DNA of 6,883 nt. It comes from Candidatus Gribaldobacteria bacterium. Lineage in GTDB: Bacteria; Patescibacteriota; Minisyncoccia; Minisyncoccales; CG1-02-41-26. The DNA lies in assembly GCA_026396775.1 (NCBI GenBank), contig JAPLWD010000008.1, positions 1 through 6,883 of the forward strand, given 5' to 3'. The notes under the pieces were generated by a model. The model had not been told where the DNA came from, made no database searches, and saw only the letters and a list, made by a program, of their open reading frames with translations. The translations under genes were made by a program, and so were the position numbers. How positions within the stretch are numbered: the first letter of the stretch is position 1; the number at the start of each line of letters is the position of its first letter. Below are positions 1 through 4,628 of the stretch, in pieces.

Positions 1-158
1 ACCGAGCCATCAAAAACAACTCGGGCTTTTTCGGCCGCAAAATTAACCGAAGCCGTTTTAACTCCAGGCGTTTCCTGAATTGATTTTTCAATAACGCTTG
101 CGCACGAAGCACAGTGCATCCCACTTAAATTTAAACTAACTTTTTGATTTCCTGCCAT
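1..158 (-). CDS. Heavy-metal-associated (HMA) domain protein, probably N-terminus of a copper P1B-type ATPase; partial at left edge
   Basis: Only the first 52 residues are in the window; the gene continues beyond position 1. The visible part is one HMA domain: beta strand QKVSLNLSG, the metal-binding loop GMHCASCA with Cys16 and Cys19, then helix SVIEKSIQETPGV and strand VKTASVNFAAEKARVVF. HMA domains bind Cu(I) or other soft metals through the CxxC pair and hand it to a partner. The MHCASCA form is typical of the N-terminus of CopA-type exporting ATPases, but a stand-alone CopZ-like chaperone of about 70 residues cannot be excluded because the rest is missing. The ATG at 156-158 lies 23 bases after the stop of the upstream HMA/cupredoxin gene, with no room for a separate terminator, so the two are very likely co-transcribed. 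No strong Shine-Dalgarno site is visible. Confidence 0.85.
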   Translation of the reverse strand, partial: MAGNQKVSLNLSGMHCASCASVIEKSIQETPGVKTASVNFAAEKARVVFDGS

Positions 159-181
159 ATTCTTAATTCAATAATAAAATT

Positions 182-1696
182 TTAATGGCAATTTCCACTG
201 CCACTCGTGCTACCCCCTCCCCCGCAACCACAACCCTTAGCCCCCGAAGGAACCTCGGCGGTAGATGCAACTACACCAGAAGGGTTGCCTATATTAGCTC
301 CGTTATTGGCCACAACTTCAATCATACCCGTTATCATGCCCATCCAACAACTAAATTTATACTTGCCGGGCTGAGTAGGTGCTATAAATTCTTTCACACT
401 TACCTGCCCGGGGGTTAAAGGAATCTGCCCTGAAAATAATCCTCCTGCTATCACCGCATTAGTACAACCTGAAGTGCCCGTATCGGTAATCTCCCACCTC
501 ACAGGCTGACCTGCTTTAACTGTAAAATAGTTAGGTTTATATCCAGCTGAGGAAGCTTCCATCTTGATAACTTGCTTTTCGCCGATAATTTCCGGTAAAC
601 CACTACCCGAAAGGTTACTCCCACTATTGCTATTATCGCCATTATCAAGAGAAGCGGCCTTAGTACTTAAATCATTAAAACTAGGCCAACCTAAAACATT
701 AAACTGATTATTTAAATTAAACAAAGCAAAAAATAACACTAAAACCCCAGCCGTCTTCAAAAACTGCCCTGACCATTTTTGATTCTCTAAAAACTTCACA
801 CTGGAAAGCCCTATGCCTAGCAAAACCGGAGTAGTGCCCAAAACAAAAGCCAACATCACTAGTCCCCCTGAAAGCCAACTACCCGAAACCAAAGCCAAGC
901 CTTGAGCTGTAATAGTAAATCCACAGGGCAAAAAGAAAGTTAAAGCCCCCATTATTAAAGGCATATACTTACCTTTAAATTTTTTCTCATCAGCAATATT
1001 TTTAGTTAAAGATTTGGGCAAAGCTATTTGAAATTTTTGCAAAGACTTCACTCCCAGCATCTGCAAGCCCAACAACCCCATTGCCACCGAAACCAAAATT
1101 ACAAAAAAAGCCATACTTTGCAACGAAAACCCTATCTTACTGCCCAAAGCTCCCAGTAAACTACCCAACACAAAATAAGAAATAATCCTGCCAAGGTTAA
1201 ACATTAAATGAGGTTTAATTTTATCAGCTAATCTTACTTTTTCACCATAAAGCGCCGTCCACTGTTTGGCCATTGATAAAACCAGCCCTCCCACTAAGGC
1301 AGCGCAAGTTGATAAGCCAGCTAAAATTCCAAAAATGAAAAAGGCAGGCAAGGGCGAGCCCGTATTAACATTCACTAGTGAAGAGAATCCTGTTCTCTGA
1401 AGGGCTAAAAATCCGATGATCATAATCCCTGCAATAATAAAGGGAAGCTTGGAAGTATTTTTGCGTTCCTTTAAAAAAGGCTTTTCTGCAAAGACATACT
1501 TTTCCTTACGAAAAATATCGTTTAATTTTTCAGCACTAGGACGATCCCCCTCGTAAGCTATTTGAACCTCACCCTTAGCATTAGAAACATCCACTGATTT
1601 AATGTTTCCCATACTCAAAAGGGTTTTTTCAATAATTAACTCGCAAGAAGAACAATGGGTTCCTTGAACAAAATAAGTGTATTGTTTGGTGCTCAT
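182..1696 (-). CDS. HMA - DsbD/UreH-like membrane - cupredoxin fusion protein, probable copper handling
   Basis: A 504-residue multidomain membrane protein. I start it at the ATG at 1694-1696, just before the HMA domain; the frame stays open to a GTG at 1744, but the 16 extra residues are polar, match no domain and overlap the promoter. Domains (numbered from that GTG; subtract 16 for this start): HMA domain 18-83 with GTHCSSC (Cys31, Cys34); about seven membrane helices between 101 and 344, forming a DsbD_2/UreH-like (TauE/SafE-annotated) core with Cys147 in LSTCAAL and Cys274 in LPCGFT, a possible redox or metal-relay pair; a low-complexity linker around 360-385; a cupredoxin domain about 390-478 with likely copper ligands Cys427 (GCTN) and Cys466/Met468/Met470 (SCWMGM); and a Gly/Ser tail ending CGCGGGG...GNCH. 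Seven helices would place HMA inside and the cupredoxin and tail outside, suiting a metal relay across the membrane. Direction and metal are inferred. Confidence 0.88.
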   Translation of the reverse strand: MSTKQYTYFVQGTHCSSCELIIEKTLLSMGNIKSVDVSNAKGEVQIAYEGDRPSAEKLNDIFRKEKYVFAEKPFLKERKNTSKLPFIIAGIMIIGFLALQRTGFSSLVNVNTGSPLPAFFIFGILAGLSTCAALVGGLVLSMAKQWTALYGEKVRLADKIKPHLMFNLGRIISYFVLGSLLGALGSKIGFSLQSMAFFVILVSVAMGLLGLQMLGVKSLQKFQIALPKSLTKNIADEKKFKGKYMPLIMGALTFFLPCGFTITAQGLALVSGSWLSGGLVMLAFVLGTTPVLLGIGLSSVKFLENQKWSGQFLKTAGVLVLFFALFNLNNQFNVLGWPSFNDLSTKAASLDNGDNSNSGSNLSGSGLPEIIGEKQVIKMEASSAGYKPNYFTVKAGQPVRWEITDTGTSGCTNAVIAGGLFSGQIPLTPGQVSVKEFIAPTQPGKYKFSCWMGMITGMIEVVANNGANIGNPSGVVASTAEVPSGAKGCGCGGGGSTSGSGNCH

Positions 1697-1719
1697 ATCT
1701 TTATTTAAAGGTTTGTTAT

Positions 1720-1743
1720 TGAGATGATTATAAGACCATCTCA
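1720..1743 (-). promoter_or_regulatory. Promoter -10 with overlapping 7-bp inverted repeat (candidate operator) for the metal operon
   Basis: On the minus strand a perfect TATAAT lies at 1732-1727. It sits between the arms of an exact inverted repeat, TGAGATG (1743-1737) and CATCTCA (1726-1720), separated by 10 bases. Transcription would begin near 1719-1721, giving a leader of about 23 bases before the ATG at 1696. The -35 region (about 1750-1755, AATAGA) is poor. A dyad covering the -10 element and start site is where a dimeric repressor would bind; which regulator is unknown. It does not resemble the CopY box (TACAnnTGTA). Confidence 0.55.
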
Positions 1744-1786
1744 CCTTACTCTATTTATTACAACCCCCAGCAAATTTTATTCCAAC

Positions 1787-1815
1787 AAAAAAGAGAAGGT
1801 CTACCCTTCCCTTTT
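1787..1815 (-). terminator. Intrinsic terminator of the sigma/anti-sigma operon
   Basis: On the minus strand, arms AAAAGGGAAGG (1815-1805) and CCTTCTCTTTT (1799-1789) pair over 11 bp with one G-U pair and a 5-base loop GTAGA, and the T run continues to 1787. The stem starts inside the TAA stop codon (1816-1814) of the anti-sigma-like gene. The G-U pair would be an A-C mismatch in plus-strand RNA, so it works for minus-strand transcripts. It separates this operon from the metal operon, which therefore needs its own promoter. Confidence 0.85.
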
Positions 1816-2353
1816 ATTTAACAGTGCAACTTCCTCCCGTAGAACTATCGCCCGAACAACCACAGCTGGGTTGAGGGCTTATATCAGAAGCTTTCGGTGA
1901 CCCACAAATATGATTAGTGCTACAACCGCAACCACACTCATAAAAGGGGGTAACAATGGGCACATTATTTTGTTGAACATACTCCATTATTTTTTGATGC
2001 AAAGGCGTTGAAAAAACCGCCAAACTCACCATCGCCACCGAAATAAAAATAATCACCAAGCCTAATAATAAAGGTCTTTTATAAAAAGCTGGAAATCTTT
2101 TAGTTAAAACCCAAGCCAGCACAATAAATAGAACCACCGCCAAAATTATAGCTATTAAAAAGTGAGAGTACCCTTTTACTTTTAAAGCAAACCCAATAAA
2201 ACTAGTCAAAAAAACCGCCAAAACCATCGCTACGCCAGCCAATAAAACCAAAACAGCTGTTTGGAAAGCAAACAACACTTTAGGTTTCATTTTAACCTTA
2301 CCGGTCATTATTTTGGCAATTACTTTTTGAGCAACATCATTGGTTTGATTCAT
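1814..2353 (-). CDS. Membrane protein with Cys-rich tail, probable anti-sigma factor paired with the upstream ECF sigma
   Basis: 179 residues. Residues 1-26 are a charged, probably cytoplasmic segment (QKVIAKIMTGKVKMKPKVLF) of a type I recall downstream of ECF sigma genes in CPR genomes. Three hydrophobic helices follow at about 27-53, 64-83 and 94-115, then a segment beginning STPLHQKIMEYV. The tail holds seven cysteines: Cys140, 142, 144 and 150 in ECGCGCSTNHIC, and Cys164, 166 and 176 in the last 16 residues. With the N-terminus inside, three helices put the Cys tail outside. The start is the ATG at 2351-2353, 12 bases after the sigma stop, so the two genes are co-transcribed. The position and architecture suggest an anti-sigma factor whose outer Cys cluster senses a metal or redox change. 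No zinc-anti-sigma HxxxCxxC motif is present in the N-terminal part, so this is inferred from context, not from a diagnostic domain. Confidence 0.8.
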   Translation of the reverse strand: MNQTNDVAQKVIAKIMTGKVKMKPKVLFAFQTAVLVLLAGVAMVLAVFLTSFIGFALKVKGYSHFLIAIILAVVLFIVLAWVLTKRFPAFYKRPLLLGLVIIFISVAMVSLAVFSTPLHQKIMEYVQQNNVPIVTPFYECGCGCSTNHICGSPKASDISPQPSCGCSGDSSTGGSCTVK

Positions 2354-2360
2354 ATATTTT

Positions 2361-2392
2361 TCAGCCTATGGCTGAGATCCGCCTCTGGCGGA
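2361..2392. repeat. Tandem pair of related 15-base hairpins at the sigma/anti-sigma junction
   Basis: Two perfect palindromic hairpins lie 2 bases apart. Minus-strand reading: TCCGCC-AGA-GGCGGA (2392-2378) and TCAGCC-ATA-GGCTGA (2375-2361). Both have 6-bp stems and 3-base loops and follow one pattern, TC(C/A)GCC A(G/T)A GGC(G/T)GA, so they look like copies of one unit. The first encodes the S-A-R-G-G part of the sigma factor C-terminus; the second carries most of the last three codons and the TAG stop. The second ends 7 bases before the anti-sigma ATG and could affect its translation. There is no U run, so it is not a typical terminator. Confidence 0.75.
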
Positions 2393-2941
2393 AACAATTT
2401 CTTTTATAGCTTCTTTAGCTCTTTTAATCCTAACACCCACCGTGGCTATAGGAATTTTTAACACTTCGGCTATCTCTTGATAAGACAAATCTTGAAAATA
2501 ATATAACAAAAGAACTTCGCGGTGTTTAAAATTAAGCTCGCTCAGAAAACTCTTTACCCTTAAAACTTGTTGCTTCTTCTCCACTTCGTTTTCAATCTCC
2601 TCTTTGCCTGCATTGTAGTGAGGCAAAAAAACATCAAAATCAAACAAGGGCAAAGGCTTTTTCTTTTTTAAATAGTTCACGGTTTCATTGTGGGCAATGC
2701 GGTAAATCCAAGGCGAAAACCTTAGATTTATATTAAATCCCTGAATATTTTCAAAGGCTTTCAAGAAAACATTTTGAGCAATATCATTAGGTTCATCAGC
2801 GCCTTGTACCATTCTCCTGACATACCTTAAAATTTTATCTTGATATTTCTCAATCAAAAACCCAAAAGCCTCCACCCTGCCTCTTTGAGTTAAATAAGCT
2901 AATTGCTCGTCAGTTTTATCGCTAAATTCCTCTGGCTCCAT
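2366..2941 (-). CDS. ECF-type sigma-70 family RNA polymerase sigma factor
   Basis: 191 residues, normal for an ECF sigma factor (regions 2 and 4 only). Region 2 spans about 22-92: FGFLIEKYQDKILRYVRRM (core binding), then DIAQNVFLKAFENIQGF at 53-69 and FSPWIYRIAHNETVNYLKKKK at 75-95, the -10 recognition and melting part. A linker rich in Glu and Lys (about 96-127) leads to region 4 at about 130-181, with helix-turn-helix LSYQEIAEVLKIPIATVGVRIKRAKEAIKE for the -35 element. The protein directs RNA polymerase to a stress regulon. The ATG at 2939-2941 has no clear Shine-Dalgarno site. The last residues SARGGSQP and the TAG stop are encoded by the hairpin repeat at 2361-2392, after the conserved fold is complete. 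It is followed after 12 bases by the Cys-tailed membrane protein, its probable anti-sigma factor. Target promoters are unknown. Confidence 0.95.
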   Translation of the reverse strand: MEPEEFSDKTDEQLAYLTQRGRVEAFGFLIEKYQDKILRYVRRMVQGADEPNDIAQNVFLKAFENIQGFNINLRFSPWIYRIAHNETVNYLKKKKPLPLFDFDVFLPHYNAGKEEIENEVEKKQQVLRVKSFLSELNFKHREVLLLYYFQDLSYQEIAEVLKIPIATVGVRIKRAKEAIKEIVSARGGSQP

Positions 2942-2974
2942 TATATTATTACAATCAAATACCCTTTATATTTC

Positions 2975-3003
2975 ATTATAGAACAGTTTTGTAACTTTTA
3001 AAA
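2975..3003 (-). promoter_or_regulatory. Promoter of the sigma/anti-sigma operon
   Basis: On the minus strand a perfect TATAAT lies at 2980-2975. A 17-base spacer separates it from a weak -35 candidate TTTTAA (3003-2998). Transcription would start near 2968, about 27 bases before the ATG. The good -10 with a poor -35 suggests housekeeping sigma or an activated promoter. I see no obvious match between this site and the metal-operon promoter beyond TATAAT itself, so autoregulation by the ECF sigma is not supported by sight. Confidence 0.5.
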
Positions 3004-3053
3004 TCAAAAAATAATTAAAAAGCGACTCCTCTGGTTCATAGAAAAATCGCTTT
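3003..3053 (-). terminator. Intrinsic terminator of the four-gene operon 4574-3062
   Basis: On the minus strand, 5' arm AAAGCGATTTTTCT (3053-3040), loop ATGAACC (3039-3033) and 3' arm AGAGGAGTCGCTTT (3032-3019) form a 14-bp stem with three G-U pairs, followed by TTAATTATTTTTTG. In plus-strand RNA the three G-U pairs become A-C mismatches, so the hairpin belongs to minus-strand transcripts. It starts 8 bases after the stop of the 54-residue gene. The stem is AT-rich and the U run is interrupted, so efficiency may be moderate. Confidence 0.7.
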
Positions 3054-3061
3054 AAATCATT

Positions 3062-3226
3062 CTAATTATAGTTGCCAGGCGTTTTTTTTATTTCCCATGT
3101 TATCCAAACCCAGCAAATAAGAATAAAAGAAAAAAATACGCCAGGACTATTCTGCCCCTTGGCGAAAAAACAAATTGCACCAAGAAGCAAAAAAATGAAC
3201 AAAAAAACTAAAAACCCTTTAAACAT
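3062..3226 (-). CDS. Small membrane protein of unknown function (54 aa)
   Basis: A short reading frame, ATG at 3226 to TAG at 3064-3062. Residues 1-23 (MFKGFLVFLFIFLLLGAICF and on) form a membrane helix or uncleaved signal anchor; KGQNSPG at 24-29 is a turn; a second helix rich in Phe, Ile and Trp runs about 30-44, and the protein ends in a basic tail (EIKKTPGNYN). I recognise no family. Support for a real gene: a strong purine-rich ribosome site, AAAGGTGGTGAAAAGG, directly before the ATG, stronger than any other in the window; a 20-base gap after the DUF3850 stop; and a terminator 8 bases after its own stop. It is the last gene of the operon. A frame on the opposite strand (3072-3314) overlaps it but has no supporting features. 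Confidence 0.65.
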   Translation of the reverse strand: MFKGFLVFLFIFLLLGAICFFAKGQNSPGVFFSFILICWVWITWEIKKTPGNYN

Positions 3227-3246
3227 CCTTTTCACCACCTTTCAAA

Positions 3247-3507
3247 TCAAAGTTGTAAAATGTAAAGCCCTTTATCTTCAATGGCGCCTTTCTGACCGAA
3301 ATCATCTAGGTTAAATTTTAAAATATATTTAACCTGTTTTTCTAAAACTCGACCAGTGTATTTTTCGGTTGCAGGATCCCATTCCTCTAAAACTAAAGTG
3401 TCTCCCTCTTGAACCTCAAAATCAGCTAATCTCAACTCAAAATTTTTCTTACCAGCCTTCACTAGCTCAAAAAATTCCGGCCATATTTTTTTCTTAATAA
3501 CCGCCAT
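3247..3507 (-). CDS. DUF3850 (ASCH/PUA-like) domain protein
   Basis: 86 residues, which is the whole domain. The characteristic features are KKKIWPEFFELVKAGKKNFE at 5-24, ELRLADF at 24-30, GDTLVLEEWDP at 35-45 and YILKF at 61-65. DUF3850 proteins have a small beta-barrel fold related to ASCH and PUA domains, which bind RNA or modified nucleotides; no reaction is established for this group and I infer only a possible nucleic-acid-binding role. ATG at 3505-3507 is 6 bases after the stop of the upstream gene, with no Shine-Dalgarno site, so translation is probably coupled. Stop is TGA, which argues against a genetic code in which TGA is read as glycine. A 54-residue membrane protein follows. Confidence 0.9.
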   Translation of the reverse strand: MAVIKKKIWPEFFELVKAGKKNFELRLADFEVQEGDTLVLEEWDPATEKYTGRVLEKQVKYILKFNLDDFGQKGAIEDKGLYILQL

Positions 3508-3513
3508 ATTAAA

Positions 3514-4050
3514 CTATTCACGACAACAATCAATGGCTTTTTTAACTAAGTCTCCTAACTTACCTAAAAAGCCTTTTTTCTCTTCGTCGTGCTTATTAAC
3601 CGCTTGCTCATCAATTTGCTTAACATCATCAGCCTTAATCACTTTTAAATTCAAACCCCAAAATAAAGCGTAAAGATCGTAGGCTTTTTGGAATAGGTCA
3701 TAAGCCTCTTCTTTTTTACCCTGTCCTAGGGCTTTTGTCCCAACCTCCATTAAACGCATCGAAGCGGCCAACAAATGCTTGCTAATGCACCAAACTTCGC
3801 CTTCGTATTCTTTAATCAATTTCTTTAACAAGTCTTTGCGCATTTCGCGAGCCACCCTTAATAGCTCAAAGTATTCTTCTTTCTTACCTGTTTTTTGAGC
3901 CGTAAAAAAGAAATGCTCCTCAATACTAACCAAATTCATAATGGCAATACTTAAATCTTCATCTGAAGATAAGTCCAGCTGATTGTCTTTTTTGCTTTGA
4001 TTAACTTTATCAATAAACTGATTTAAATTTTGCAAAGAATCTTTTTCCAT
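3514..4050 (-). CDS. Uncharacterised helical protein, CPR-type (178 aa)
   Basis: A soluble, mostly helical protein with no signal peptide or membrane segment. I start it at the ATG at 4048-4050 (MEKDSLQNLNQF); the frame extends to a TTG at 4065 inside the upstream gene, which is less likely. A well-ordered central part, SSDEDLSIAIMNLVSIEEHF through EYFELLRVAREMRKDLLKKLI and EGEVWCISKHLLAASMRLMEV, is followed by a TPR-like helix pair (GKKEEAYDLFQKAYDLYALFW) and a charged tail ending in AIDCCRE. I recognise it as resembling hypothetical proteins of CPR genomes, but know no function. The Trp-Cys and the CC pair near the end could bind metal, although neither is a recognised motif. It lies 8 bases after the CPVC membrane protein gene and 6 bases before DUF3850, within one operon. 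Confidence 0.82.
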   Translation of the reverse strand: MEKDSLQNLNQFIDKVNQSKKDNQLDLSSDEDLSIAIMNLVSIEEHFFFTAQKTGKKEEYFELLRVAREMRKDLLKKLIKEYEGEVWCISKHLLAASMRLMEVGTKALGQGKKEEAYDLFQKAYDLYALFWGLNLKVIKADDVKQIDEQAVNKHDEEKKGFLGKLGDLVKKAIDCCRE

Positions 4051-4058
4051 ATATATAA

Positions 4059-4574
4059 TTAACAATATTTAGTAACAAAATAAAAAGCTACACTTAAAAT
4101 TAGCAAAGCACTAACTGGAATAATCACTTTTTGATAAGGAAAGTAAACCTTATCATTATTTTTCTTTTTTAAAGCTTGGTGCAACAACAAAGACAAACCA
4201 AAACCCAAGCTTCCCACTAAAACTCCTAAAATCAACTTATCAATTCCCCAAAGTTGATGCAATGGGTCACCCACCATTTTAGTTAGATAAAGCGGAATAA
4301 AAACCGATAGATAAAGTACTACAGCCGTGACAAAAGTTCGATAAGGAAAATTCCACTTTCTTTTCTCTAAAAATTTAACTGTCCAACCCACCACTGCAAT
4401 TAAAAGCCCTGCCACCCATAAACCTGTGATAGTATCATCAATTTTCAGCCAGCGAGCCAACCCCAAACCAGCGCACACAGCCACCGTGCAAACAGGACAA
4501 ACCGGCTGAGCTAAAACACTGAGTGGTGCTAAAATAGCAGAAGAAAACACTAATAATTTAATTTGGCTTTTCAT
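4059..4574 (-). CDS. Membrane protein with N-terminal CPVC motif, unknown function
   Basis: 171 residues. An N-terminal signal sequence (KLLVFSSAILAPLSVLAQ, about 5-22) is followed by PVCPVCTVAVCAGLGLARWL, giving Cys26, Cys29 and Cys34, and then KIDDTITGLWVAGL. Four membrane helices follow at about 48-66, 78-98, 112-132 and 149-168, ending in Cys171. If the signal is cleaved, the CPVC pair is at the very start of the mature protein on the outer face. CPxC pairs bind metals or act as disulfide centres; which applies here is not known, and I do not recognise a characterised family, though similar CPVC/GLxRWLxxDDxxxGLW proteins occur in CPR genomes. The ATG at 4574 is the first of the four-gene operon, divergent from the hydrogenase genes over a 42-base gap. 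Confidence 0.82.
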   Translation of the reverse strand: MKSQIKLLVFSSAILAPLSVLAQPVCPVCTVAVCAGLGLARWLKIDDTITGLWVAGLLIAVVGWTVKFLEKRKWNFPYRTFVTAVVLYLSVFIPLYLTKMVGDPLHQLWGIDKLILGVLVGSLGFGLSLLLHQALKKKNNDKVYFPYQKVIIPVSALLILSVAFYFVTKYC

Positions 4575-4591
4575 TTTAAAAAAGTTATAAT
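4563..4591 (+). promoter_or_regulatory. Promoter of the NuoF-like/hydrogenase operon
   Basis: -35 TTGGCT (4563-4568), a 17-base spacer and a perfect -10 TATAAT (4586-4591) give one of the best promoters in the window. Transcription would start near 4598, leaving a leader of about 19 bases to the ATG at 4617 with no Shine-Dalgarno site. The -35 lies inside the first codons of the divergent CPVC gene, and the -10 is in the shared 42-base gap. Confidence 0.65.
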
Positions 4592-4599
4592 ATGAAAGT

Positions 4600-4628
4600 A
4601 ATATAGCAAATTTTTTATGTTAAAGGAA
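4600..4628 (-). promoter_or_regulatory. Weak opposed promoter of the CPVC operon
   Basis: On the minus strand a -10 candidate TATATT lies at 4605-4600, with a poor -35 TTCCTT (4628-4623) at a 17-base spacing, the latter inside the first codons of the NuoF-like gene. Transcription would begin near 4593, 18 bases before the ATG at 4574. TATTAT at 4592-4587 is an alternative with almost no leader. Both overlap the plus-strand promoter. Confidence 0.3.

Noticed and set aside
185..418. Plus-strand open frame of 77 residues
   Set aside because: It lies wholly inside the metal fusion gene on the other strand, opposite its Cys/Gly tail and cupredoxin, and its protein looks like no family.
1697..1744. 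Longer N-terminus of the metal fusion protein from a GTG at 1744
   Set aside because: The extra 16 residues would be encoded by the TATAAT and the inverted repeat, and the HMA domain begins right after the ATG at 1696.
2361..2392. Tandem hairpins as a terminator between sigma and anti-sigma genes
   Set aside because: The stems are only 6 bp and are not followed by a T run (AAAAATATATG follows), and they overlap the sigma coding end.
2261..2461. Plus-strand open frame of 66 residues
   Set aside because: It runs across the sigma/anti-sigma junction on the opposite strand, has no ribosome site or domain, and includes the hairpin repeats.
2942..3061. Small RNA or riboswitch in the 120-base gap
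   Set aside because: The gap is accounted for by the terminator at 3003-3053 and the sigma promoter at 2975-3003; I see no other structure.
3072..3314. Plus-strand open frame of 80 residues
   Set aside because: It covers the 54-aa gene and the end of the DUF3850 gene on the other strand and has a basic, low-complexity sequence. The minus-strand frame has the better ribosome site, spacing and terminator.
4051..4065. TTG start giving five more residues on the 178-aa protein
   Set aside because: It overlaps the upstream stop region and uses a rare start codon, while an ATG in a normal position follows; neither has a ribosome site, so some doubt remains.
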